Positions 8,186 to 15,370 of a stretch of DNA of 64,000 bases are shown in pieces. Below the pieces are notes generated by a model, which saw nothing but the letters and a program-made list of their open reading frames with translations, searched no databases and had not been told where the DNA came from. Positions within the stretch are counted from its first letter, which is position 1, and the number at the start of each line of letters is the position of its first letter. Origin of the DNA: Vibrio penaeicida (lineage in GTDB: Bacteria > Pseudomonadota > Gammaproteobacteria > Enterobacterales > Vibrionaceae); assembly GCF_002933855.1 (NCBI RefSeq), contig NZ_BFAQ01000047.1, forward strand, positions 62,001 through 126,000, in the 5' to 3' direction. Position numbers and translations under genes: made by a program.

Positions 8186-9135
8186 GCTTTTTGTTCAACG
8201 AGACAACAACGCCACAATCTAGCGCAGTAGCATTAAGTAATCACATAGAGCGTTTACACAATATTCAAAAAATAGCATGTTCACTTTATGAAGAACTTTA
8301 CGAAGGAAATGATAAGGTTGAACAGAAGCTCAATGAACTCACTCGCCAAGAAAAAGCTTTTGACAAGCACCAGATCAGCATTCGAGAAGAGCTTGAAGAA
8401 ATACAGCAAGAGCTAGATGATGCTACTCAAGAGCTCTCGATTACAGCCGAAAGTTTAAGCGATCGACAATCAAAACTAGCTAAAGCAGAAGCAACGCTTG
8501 ATTTCACTAGAACAGAAACTGAAAGCTTAGCTTCTGCGAATGAAGCATATAAAGAAGAGCTAGAAGATAAACGTGCACTAGTACGAATTGAGAACAGCAA
8601 GCTTCAGCAGTTACAAAATGATGTTGACGTATTTAGTGAAGACCTAAAGTCATTTACCAGCGAAACAAGGAAACAGCAATGGTTTTATGGGGTGTTTTTC
8701 GTACTTCTGTTTAGCTTGCTATTTTTTATAACACAGCACGTATTTGTTAGAGCCGGTGATTTGATTGTGTCCTTCGATAAAGGAAGTATAAAAAATGTTT
8801 GGGATGTACTTATAAGTCGAATACCTTTTACCTTAACTGTGTTAGGAATCTTAACACTTATAGCTGAAGGAATGAGAAGGTGTATTAACCAAATCGTTCA
8901 AATACATGACCAAAGATTGACCTTTTTAAGACTATCAATTTTAGCTAGGGAAATAGTTGACACATCAACACACGAAACTGAGGTTAGTAAAGAAGATCTT
9001 GTTAAACTCCGAACCAAGCTCAAACTAGCTATGCTTCGCAAACATATGGAAAGAGATTTAGGGAGCAAACCAACTGATATTGAAAATGAACCAAAAAACG
9101 TAGTCTCTATTAAAAGTGATGATGAAGCTGCTTAA
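8179..9135 (+). CDS. Coiled-coil protein with two C-terminal transmembrane segments, unknown function
   Basis: 318 residues, not recognised. Roughly residues 25-165 form a long charged coiled coil rich in E, K, L and Q. Two hydrophobic segments follow, about residues 172-194 (VFFVLLFSLLFFITQHVFV) and 213-233 (FTLTVLGILTLIAEG), separated by a short loop. A helical cytoplasmic tail closes the protein. The ATG lies inside the last codons of the upstream gene (ATGGTAG), a translational-coupling arrangement. The build, a sensor-like coiled coil joined to a two-TM unit, is common among bacterial abortive-infection effectors, but nothing in the sequence proves that role. Confidence 0.75.
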   Translation: MVGFLFNETTTPQSSAVALSNHIERLHNIQKIACSLYEELYEGNDKVEQKLNELTRQEKAFDKHQISIREELEEIQQELDDATQELSITAESLSDRQSKLAKAEATLDFTRTETESLASANEAYKEELEDKRALVRIENSKLQQLQNDVDVFSEDLKSFTSETRKQQWFYGVFFVLLFSLLFFITQHVFVRAGDLIVSFDKGSIKNVWDVLISRIPFTLTVLGILTLIAEGMRRCINQIVQIHDQRLTFLRLSILAREIVDTSTHETEVSKEDLVKLRTKLKLAMLRKHMERDLGSKPTDIENEPKNVVSIKSDDEAA

Positions 9136-9182
9136 GATTGTTGTGGAGAGTGTCTAGAATTCTATGCTGAAATAATTGGGAC

Positions 9183-9212
9183 AGACACTTTTAGAAAAAT
9201 CTTGAAGTGTCT
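9183..9212. terminator. Stem-loop after the two-gene unit
   Basis: Perfect 8-bp arms AGACACTT (9183-9190) and AAGTGTCT (9205-9212), with TTCTT downstream. It lies 50 bases after the stop codon and next to a GGGACAG repeat. It could be a weak terminator or part of a REP-like element. Confidence 0.45.
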
Positions 9213-9263
9213 TCTTGCCGCTTCCAACAACAAGCTAGTAAGCTTTCATCACCACAAAACAAA

Positions 9264-9305
9264 AAGGCGAACCATCCGGTTCGCCTTTAAAGTTCTTACT
9301 GAAGC
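9264..9305. repeat. 42-bp direct repeat, far copy; complete gcvP-type terminator
   Basis: Identical over 42 bp to 17637-17678. It contains the hairpin GGCGAACC-ATCC-GGTTCGCC. Read on the minus strand, the hairpin here is followed by a long T-run (TTTTTGTTTTG), so this copy is a complete intrinsic terminator for the minus-strand island genes. It may also stop the plus-strand two-gene unit. I interpret it as the original 3' half of the gcvP terminator, displaced by the insertion. Confidence 0.9.
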
Positions 9306-9597
9306 CATGATCACAGATAATTAAGATGGAAACTCGCTAGCTTTCTAAATCAGCCATCTGGAATACTCCTCAAAAATAACCAAGTTGCAAACTCCACCGC
9401 TCAATGGCAAATGAAGCCATCAGGTTTGGTTAACTAAGTTGAAAACTCTCTCCTCGATAGAACTCTCTCATTTAGAGTGATTGCTCAGTTCGTAAAACCC
9501 GAACCGTACTTTGCGAACTGGAGATTGTCGAGTGAATGATAATGTTGTTTTGTCTCGTACTAGTAAAAGCAAACTTAACGAACAATGCATAAATTTG
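9306..9597. other. Non-coding stretch at the left end of the island
   Basis: About 290 bp downstream of the last island gene. It contains a perfect 7-bp inverted repeat, CAGTTCG (9486-9492) and CGAACTG (9514-9520), enclosing another smaller C+G-rich sequence. It could be a terminator for the 227-aa gene or the core of a small RNA. Otherwise nothing is recognised. Confidence 0.4.
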
Positions 9598-10281
9598 TCA
9601 TAGTGCGTTGTTTTGCTTACTTTCATCTATGTCACCATCACTCTGGGAGCCTTCTGCTTGACCTGATGAACAATAGTTTTCCATATATGTAGTTACTTTA
9701 CTGAGATGGCTGGGTGTTGCTAAGTAGATTAGCATTGAGGATATAGCGATAACGATAGCTACTCTTAAGCTAAGTGGAAATTTGTCCCTCCATGTTAGGT
9801 CAAGTTCATTACAAAGCCATTTGCTATTGTGTTCAGAAAACAATTTGTAATGGGCAAACCAAGTTGCGAGTAAGACTGGTGATGGTTGTTTTACTTCTTT
9901 ATGCAATTCTTGTGTTTGAATTAGGGACTTTCTGGCGCTTTCGACGGAAGTAAGATCGTTTTCATCAACCTCTGAGTGGATGATTTCTAACTTTTTACTC
10001 AATTGTGTGAGTTCTACCCCAGCGGTGTAATATTGTTCCTTTATAGCTTCCCTTGGCTTTAGCAATAAGCCAACAAGCCCAACAATAAGGAGTGACGCTG
10101 CTAGCGTTTTAGAGTTGAACTCGGCAAATGCTAACCCAAGTATACCAAGGGAGAGCGAGAAAAAGCTTATAAGGCTTGGTATTTTTTCGCAGAAATCAAA
10201 GGAAGAAAAGTTAAGCTTTGCTCCATAGATCACATTGTAATATTCTCTAGCTATCTGCTTTTTTATGCTTTGCTCAGTCAT
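9598..10281 (-). CDS. SLATT-like multi-pass membrane protein, last gene of the RT operon
   Basis: 227 residues. Two adjacent hydrophobic segments at about residues 34-52 and 58-73 are followed by a basic helix (LKPREAIKEQYYTAGVE), which is the SLATT layout of two TM helices then a long cytoplasmic helix. A third TM segment lies near residues 170-187 (LRVAIVIAISSMLIYLA), and the tail is acidic and Ser-rich. It is separated from the reverse transcriptase by 71 bp and ends before the island's terminator, so it is probably co-transcribed. If the SLATT reading is right, this operon has two candidate pore-forming effectors. The exact SLATT subfamily is not determined. The ribosome site is weak. Confidence 0.7.
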   Translation of the reverse strand: MTEQSIKKQIAREYYNVIYGAKLNFSSFDFCEKIPSLISFFSLSLGILGLAFAEFNSKTLAASLLIVGLVGLLLKPREAIKEQYYTAGVELTQLSKKLEIIHSEVDENDLTSVESARKSLIQTQELHKEVKQPSPVLLATWFAHYKLFSEHNSKWLCNELDLTWRDKFPLSLRVAIVIAISSMLIYLATPSHLSKVTTYMENYCSSGQAEGSQSDGDIDESKQNNAL

Positions 10282-10352
10282 CAGGATTAGGTTCTTCCTT
10301 TAAAGCTAATAAAATTATTTGGTTATGTTTTGGTAAAGGCTAACTCACTTTG

Positions 10353-11882
10353 TTAATTGTAAGCTCTGACCCAATCCATCGTTGCCTTTTCTAGCATAGA
10401 AGACTCCTCACCCACAAGTGATTGCCAAAGTTCGACTTCTGACTTTGGGAGGATTTCTACGGCTCTCAATATAGCTCTTTTATCCCATCCACCAACTGTA
10501 CTGTATTTTGCTTTCATCCCTCTAACCCAAGATACATCTTTGGAGGTTATTGCAGCAGTGGACTGTGCATTAATACTACCTTTTTCCATCAAAAACCTTT
10601 TTAAGGGTTTTACTTTTAAAGTTGCGATATTGTTTGCTATATACCATTCAAACCAGTACTTAACGACACCTGTACGAATGACTTCTGATTTCAATAGAGC
10701 AGTTAGAGCATTTTTGGATTCAGCAACAAAGTCGTCGTCTGTTATAGAGCTTAGGTATAGGCAAACATCATTGATTGCTGGTGCAAAGAATTCAAATTTT
10801 TCGAATAGGATTGGAGCTAGAACCTTAGTTTTGAATGTTCGTGCTTTTCGTAATAATGCTCTCGCCATACCAAGATCAAGAGTTTTCCTCTCTATGATTG
10901 TTTGGGCGAGCTCTAGCAATTGTTCTTCATCGGAGACCGCAATCTCAGCTTGATCTTCTACATGGATTGCGACCTCACCAACTTGCCCCGAATAGGGTTC
11001 TAGTTCGTCTAGAGAATCGAGTACTTGGTTTCGTTGTAACTCGTAGTAACTATTTAATTTCTCTACAACAAAATCTGAGGATTTTCCTATCGTTGTTTTT
11101 TCAGACGATAATGTGAGTCGATGGGTTTCGTATAAGTACAGAGTCAAAGATTCTAGTACATTTAAGAGTTCCTCTTTTGAGTCAGAGAAAATTCTAAAGT
11201 CATCGACATATCTAGTGTGTTCAATGCCTTTGTTTTGCAGAAACAAATCAATGTCAGACAAAACAGCTTCAGCCATTATAATGCTAGGTGCTGGCCCAAC
11301 GGGTACGCCTTGAGATGTGTTATTGTTCAATCCAGAAAGAAAGCGATGTATGTTGTTGGCTATTGAATCTAGGCTAGGATCAGCAAACGTGATCGCATGG
11401 ATGAGCTTTTGAAGATAGAGCTGGTTATAGCAATCAGTAACATCTGTTGAAAGCAGATAATCATGCTCTTCTGCTAACTTTTCAGTTTGCTCAATAAAAG
11501 TCTTGTAGCCGCCGCCTTTGAAGAAAAAACTTCCTTCACTTAGCGATATGCGGTAGGCGCAAGCTATATTTTCTTCAATCGGAACTCTTACGGATTCAAT
11601 CTTTTCTGCAATCAAATGAGTTAGGGCTACATAGACAAGAGTATCTAAAGGATCTAGTTGTTGTACAACTCTAAAACCTCCTTTGGGCTTATAAGATACA
11701 GCTGTTCTTGGAGCCGTTGACTGGTAACTTGACAGTGGAGTTTCAATAAGGGCTGTCTTAATGCTGTCCCAGGAATGCCATATGGCGACAAACTCGTCAG
11801 CTTTTGGGAAAAAATCTGAGTCATAATATGACTGAATATGCGTACGAGCGAATTCTAATGATTCGTTATCAAGGTATGTCAT
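10353..11882 (-). CDS. Reverse transcriptase, SLATT/CD-NTase-associated (Abi/UG-like build)
   Basis: 509 residues. RT motifs are intact: YKPKGGFRVVQQLDPLD near residue 65, the first catalytic Asp in LLSTDVTDCYNQLY (about 147), QGVPVGPAPS (191-200) and the active-site YVDD (225-228) in HTRYVDDFRIFSDS. After the polymerase there is a roughly 220-residue helical C-terminal extension, as in abortive-infection-type RTs. The retron signatures NAxxH and VTG are absent, and there is no maturase or endonuclease domain, so retron and group II intron origins are unlikely. The start ATG overlaps the stop of the SLATT gene (ATGA), so the two proteins are translationally coupled. The likely role is nucleic-acid synthesis in phage defence; template and product are unknown. 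Confidence 0.9.
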   Translation of the reverse strand: MTYLDNESLEFARTHIQSYYDSDFFPKADEFVAIWHSWDSIKTALIETPLSSYQSTAPRTAVSYKPKGGFRVVQQLDPLDTLVYVALTHLIAEKIESVRVPIEENIACAYRISLSEGSFFFKGGGYKTFIEQTEKLAEEHDYLLSTDVTDCYNQLYLQKLIHAITFADPSLDSIANNIHRFLSGLNNNTSQGVPVGPAPSIIMAEAVLSDIDLFLQNKGIEHTRYVDDFRIFSDSKEELLNVLESLTLYLYETHRLTLSSEKTTIGKSSDFVVEKLNSYYELQRNQVLDSLDELEPYSGQVGEVAIHVEDQAEIAVSDEEQLLELAQTIIERKTLDLGMARALLRKARTFKTKVLAPILFEKFEFFAPAINDVCLYLSSITDDDFVAESKNALTALLKSEVIRTGVVKYWFEWYIANNIATLKVKPLKRFLMEKGSINAQSTAAITSKDVSWVRGMKAKYSTVGGWDKRAILRAVEILPKSEVELWQSLVGEESSMLEKATMDWVRAYN

Positions 11883-12472
11883 AACGTATGTTTCTTCTTA
11901 CTGATTGTTTTTCTTAATGATGTTGGCAAAAACATATCTATTTCTTCATCACTAAAAGTGAGCTCTTCGTTCTTCTTCAGTGCCTTGGATGCCTTTTCAT
12001 AAGCTTTCCCTACATTAGTACTTGGGGAACCTTTATAGAGGTCGTGTAAGCTTGCTTGTAAGACGTCTCGTTTCTTCCTTATCTCATCATCTTTGATAGC
12101 GTTAGAGTGTATATCTGTTATCAGTGAAAGATAAGATTCTCGAATATTCCAGAGCGTGCTTGCAGCATCAGAGTGTTTTTGCGAAAGACCGCCAAGATCA
12201 TACTTTTTAACATACGCATTTATGATTGTTAGTAGTAGTGATACCAAAGCTGAAATATAACCAATAGGGGGGCTATTTCCGAAAACAGCGACAAAGACAC
12301 CTGTTGTTGTTACAGCAGATAGAATAATCTGTAATAGCTTGATTTGGTTATGTTTATTGTCCAGAATATCCGCACACTTTTCATGCGTCTTATGTGTCCA
12401 AACAACGCGACCGTAACACTCGCGAATTTGGTCAAGTAGTACAATATTTGGTTGATTGCTATGTTCTGTCAC
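11879..12472 (-). CDS. SLATT-domain two-TM protein, candidate pore-forming effector
   Basis: 197 residues from a GTG start with GAGAAG upstream. The N-terminal stretch RECYGRVVWTHKTHEKCADI is characteristic of the SLATT subfamily found next to reverse transcriptases. Two TM helices follow at about 43-65 and 69-87, then a long helical cytoplasmic part and a basic tail (SKKKHTL). SLATT proteins are predicted, from comparative genomics of nucleotide-signalling systems, to be membrane effectors that open a pore and kill the infected cell. Position between the CD-NTase and the RT, with a 4-nt overlap to the RT, suggests the three act together. Confidence 0.87.
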   Translation of the reverse strand: MTEHSNQPNIVLLDQIRECYGRVVWTHKTHEKCADILDNKHNQIKLLQIILSAVTTTGVFVAVFGNSPPIGYISALVSLLLTIINAYVKKYDLGGLSQKHSDAASTLWNIRESYLSLITDIHSNAIKDDEIRKKRDVLQASLHDLYKGSPSTNVGKAYEKASKALKKNEELTFSDEEIDMFLPTSLRKTISKKKHTL

Positions 12473-12537
12473 AATTATCTTCTCGATATACCTTTGATGT
12501 AAGGATGGTTCTTTAAGCGATTTGAAAGTCTATGTCT

Positions 12538-13806
12538 TTAACTAATTGGAACTGTGATCCGATCTCGAGCTATGACGGTGTTGTTTACAATTGCGTAACA
12601 TTCAACATAGTGTTCTCCCTCAAACGTAGTAGATTCCTTACGGCTTAGAGTTCCATCATCATCTAAGATTTGCCCTCTTAAACAATTCTTCTTTATCGCC
12701 TGAGCTCCCTCATTTTTCACCTTCCATTTTAAATCGAAATCCACTGGAATATCATGGTATTCAACGCGAAAACTCAAATCATAACCTTTGTTTAGTGAAG
12801 AAGTAGAACCAAGCAGTTGTGATAATTTGTGTGTGATAGTTTCTTTTTTAACGTCACACTCGATAGTTATCTCGTACAACGGGTTGTTATTGTACATATC
12901 CTCAATAAACTGTTCTCCACTTGGGTGCGATGTAGCTTTCTGGACAGTTGACTGCCTAGGAAATGGACGACCATAAAGCTTCTTCCATTCCTTCCTTTCT
13001 TCTGATTCCGTAGTCGCACTAATGGCAGCTTCGCAGGTCTCACGTGCAAGTTTAGCCGCTCTATGAAAGGACTGTTTTACGGGGATTTTAGAGAGGCTAC
13101 CAAATGCACGATAGGAATTAGGCTCCCCTTCATTTTCAAGATAGGTAAAGAAATCTAAAGACAGTTGGTCAAAACTACCAAAACTGCACATATCATAATC
13201 AGAATTGTTTTGAAGAAAACGATAGCATAGTGTGTCAATCAGGAAGCCACTCATTGAAACATCGTTCCTGTTTTTCCACGCTCGTACCATCTTAGATAGA
13301 TATCGGAGGTGTCCCTTTCTAGTTTCGTTTAGCTCTTTAAATGCATTCAATTCAGCGTTAGGGTTACACTTTCGCCAAGTGCCGCCGTCGTTAGAGTCAG
13401 GGTATTTATAACGACCATCACTTTCTAGAAATACAGGGCAGACTTCAAACTCGGCATAATCTTTAAACTTTACGACTACAACTTGGCCATCACCACGGAT
13501 ATCCGTGTTTTTATATACTTCACGAATCGTGTTTCGAACAACTTGTAGAAGATAAGAGGGATTGTTTTTGAAACGTTGTCGCTCACTGTCAGGAAGTACG
13601 TATAACATATCCAAGTCTGATATGCCGTTGATGCCACTCTTTCGACCATATGACCCGACTTGCTTCGAGTTGGCGGTTTTAGACTCATTATCTCGAAACT
13701 CACGGTTTAGAGCGCGAGTAATGCTCCTATATCGCTTTCCAATTTGCCCTTTGTTTTTTATCTGAAGGTTACTTAGTAAAGCTTCAAAGTTTGATGAAAC
13801 GGTCAT
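12538..13806 (-). CDS. CD-NTase (SMODS-type nucleotidyltransferase) with C-terminal AGS-C-like domain
   Basis: 422 residues. The nucleotidyltransferase core has GSYGRKSGINGISDLDMLYV: Gly-Ser at 51-52 and the metal-binding pair D64/D66. The third acidic position is a Glu (FEVCPVF, about residue 121) where many family members have Asp. The sugar/base-site stretch GRYKYPDSNDGGTWRKCNP follows. The last 120 residues (LKWKVKNEGAQAI, LRGQI, FEGEHYVECYAIV) match the AGS-C domain, thought to be a sensor. It should make a cyclic or linear oligonucleotide second messenger that activates the SLATT protein. It heads the four-gene unit, with a promoter at 13855-13884 and AAGGGA before the ATG. Confidence 0.9.
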   Translation of the reverse strand: MTVSSNFEALLSNLQIKNKGQIGKRYRSITRALNREFRDNESKTANSKQVGSYGRKSGINGISDLDMLYVLPDSERQRFKNNPSYLLQVVRNTIREVYKNTDIRGDGQVVVVKFKDYAEFEVCPVFLESDGRYKYPDSNDGGTWRKCNPNAELNAFKELNETRKGHLRYLSKMVRAWKNRNDVSMSGFLIDTLCYRFLQNNSDYDMCSFGSFDQLSLDFFTYLENEGEPNSYRAFGSLSKIPVKQSFHRAAKLARETCEAAISATTESEERKEWKKLYGRPFPRQSTVQKATSHPSGEQFIEDMYNNNPLYEITIECDVKKETITHKLSQLLGSTSSLNKGYDLSFRVEYHDIPVDFDLKWKVKNEGAQAIKKNCLRGQILDDDGTLSRKESTTFEGEHYVECYAIVNNTVIARDRITVPIS

Positions 13807-13829
13807 ATATCCCTTACTGTTTGATAGCT

Positions 13830-13844
13830 ACCTATTGAATAGGT
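13830..13844. promoter_or_regulatory. Palindrome in the CD-NTase leader, candidate operator
   Basis: ACCTATTGAATAGGT, a perfect 7-bp inverted repeat around one base, lies between the predicted -10 element and the CD-NTase start. A bound repressor here would block initiation. No dedicated regulator is encoded in the operon, so the binder is unknown. Confidence 0.45.
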
Positions 13845-13854
13845 GAATTGATTC

Positions 13855-13884
13855 ATATTAATGAAATAGGTTGGTTCAAGTCAA
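13855..13884 (-). promoter_or_regulatory. Predicted sigma70 promoter for the CD-NTase/SLATT/RT operon
   Basis: On the minus strand, TTGACT (13884-13879), an 18-bp spacer and TAATAT (13860-13855). The predicted start point is about 40 bp before the CD-NTase ATG. It is the best-scoring promoter by eye in the 319-bp gap between the two gene blocks of the island. Confidence 0.55.
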
Positions 13885-14070
13885 AGAGGGATGTATAGAT
13901 ATGTTGTGAGCATCAATATAACAAGACTGGGAACATAACCACACTAAACCTCTTTTTTCATTTTTTAATATGCTCATGTCTTTAGAACTTGTTTATAGTT
14001 GACCTCCAGAGAGCCTCTAAGTTGTGTTTGTTAACTGTCAGCGCCAACTAAACTACAAAAGAGTTTCCAC

Positions 14071-14099
14071 TAAAAAAGCGAACCAATTGGTTCGCCTTT
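14071..14099 (-). terminator. Intrinsic terminator of the T5orf172 pair, GCGAACC family (loop AATT)
   Basis: On the minus strand AAAGGCGAACC, AATT, GGTTCGCTTTTTT, 27 bases after the stop of the gene ending at 14126. It separates this pair from the CD-NTase operon and has the same arms as the gcvP terminator. Confidence 0.85.
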
Positions 14100-14125
14100 G
14101 CCAGTAAGTACATTGTGTCACTAAG

Positions 14126-15361
14126 TTATGCTGCTATCTCATTTAGCTCGTAGTTACCTTCGTAGTTTTTCATTTCTTCCAGGACTTCATCTGCGGAAAC
14201 AAAGAAGAACTCTTTCCTACCATTAACAAGGTTTACTCTTTGTTCGGCAAACCTTGTGTGCAAGAATCGCTCAAATGTTGGTGCATCTTCAGTAAATGCG
14301 AATGCGTGGACATCAAATAGTTCAGGTACTGAAGCATCACCTAGCTCTTTTACGCGGTCATTTGGGTCTGCACGTCGTGTCATTCCTATCTTGACGATGC
14401 TATCGCCAAACGACAATTTATTTGATATCACATACACATACCCAGCTCTTGTTTGCTGAGCTAGAGAAACTGCTCTTTTCTCTTTTTCACGAAGCTTTTC
14501 CAGTTCTTGCTTATGCAATTCATACAAAGCCTTTTGCTCTGAACTGCTCGACTCAAGTTTACTAAGTTCTTCAGCAACCAAGCGCTCCATAACTTGTCGT
14601 TCTTTCTCTGCTTTCTCCGCAGCAGCTTTTATTCGTTTTTCCTCACGTTCAGCTTCTCTTTGAATCTGAAGCTCTTGGCGTTCTTCATCCTTGAGTTCTT
14701 GCTTGAGCTGGGCGATCTCGTAACCCAACCTTAGTTCCTTAATTTTCAGCTGCAAATATTCATTTTTTAGGTGTGTTTTAACTAAGTCTGCTGAAGAATT
14801 AATCTCCTCAAAGGTTTTTTGAGTGCGCTCTATAAGTCGGTTGATATTGTTCCAATCGACCAAGGCTGAAGCCGCTTTAAACTCGTTATCTAGGCATCGT
14901 AATCTTAATTTGATTTCTCTGTTAAACAGCTTTTTAGCCTCTGACTTTTTACCATTAACAGCGACGTTTTTGCCCATAGAGCAGATACATGCCCGTTTAT
15001 CGCTAACGAGTTGTTTTATTGCCAACTTAGTCTCAGAGTATCTGCTCTCAAGACTTACTAGGTCACGTGACTGGGATAGGTTGGTGTAAGATATTGAGTC
15101 AGTCGTGCCGACACCAAGGTAGTAATGAGAGAGTTGTTTTTCACCTTCTCTCAGTAGGAACAGCTCTTTTTTATAACTCTCTTGTAGAGCTTGGTAGTTC
15201 TTTGCAATATCTGAGAGTAGTTGTTCTTTCTCAGTTACTGGGGCATAAACTTTCTCAATATCTTCATCTTGCAGTTGCAGTTCTTTCAGTGAAGAACGAG
15301 ACCTTATTAATAAAATCAGTGAGAGCACAGTAAACGCAGCTAAGGCGATAGTAACGAACAT
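14126..15361 (-). CDS. Membrane-anchored coiled-coil protein with T5orf172/GIY-YIG-like domain (second of pair)
   Basis: 411 residues from the ATG at 15361, which has AAGGAG five bases upstream; a GTG six bases earlier overlaps that site and is rejected. One N-terminal TM helix (FVTIALAAFTVLSLILLI), a helical DUF4041-like middle region (FNREIKLRLRCLDNEF), then a charged coiled coil, precede the C-terminal domain: AGYVYVISN, VKIGMTRR, RVKELGDASVP, LHTRF and KEFFFV. This matches the T5orf172/Mug113 group of the GIY-YIG nuclease fold, with GYVYV and KIG in the two signature strands. It starts nine bases after the stop of its upstream paralogue. Nuclease activity is inferred only from fold. Confidence 0.85.
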   Translation of the reverse strand: MFVTIALAAFTVLSLILLIRSRSSLKELQLQDEDIEKVYAPVTEKEQLLSDIAKNYQALQESYKKELFLLREGEKQLSHYYLGVGTTDSISYTNLSQSRDLVSLESRYSETKLAIKQLVSDKRACICSMGKNVAVNGKKSEAKKLFNREIKLRLRCLDNEFKAASALVDWNNINRLIERTQKTFEEINSSADLVKTHLKNEYLQLKIKELRLGYEIAQLKQELKDEERQELQIQREAEREEKRIKAAAEKAEKERQVMERLVAEELSKLESSSSEQKALYELHKQELEKLREKEKRAVSLAQQTRAGYVYVISNKLSFGDSIVKIGMTRRADPNDRVKELGDASVPELFDVHAFAFTEDAPTFERFLHTRFAEQRVNLVNGRKEFFFVSADEVLEEMKNYEGNYELNEIAA

Positions 15362-15370
15362 AGACACTCC

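Noticed and set aside
9183-9212. Second attachment-site-like repeat
   Set aside because: The 8-bp stem has no copy at the other end of the island; more likely a terminator or REP fragment.
10353-11882. Retron (RT with msr/msd RNA)
   Set aside because: The RT lacks the NAxxH and VTG motifs of retron RTs, and no typical msr-msd inverted repeats were seen in the adjoining non-coding stretches. The stem at 9486-9520 is short and downstream of a different gene.
10353-11882. Group II intron
   Set aside because: There is no maturase or HNH domain and no domain V/VI-like sequence around the gene. The RT overlaps the SLATT gene rather than sitting inside an interrupted gene.
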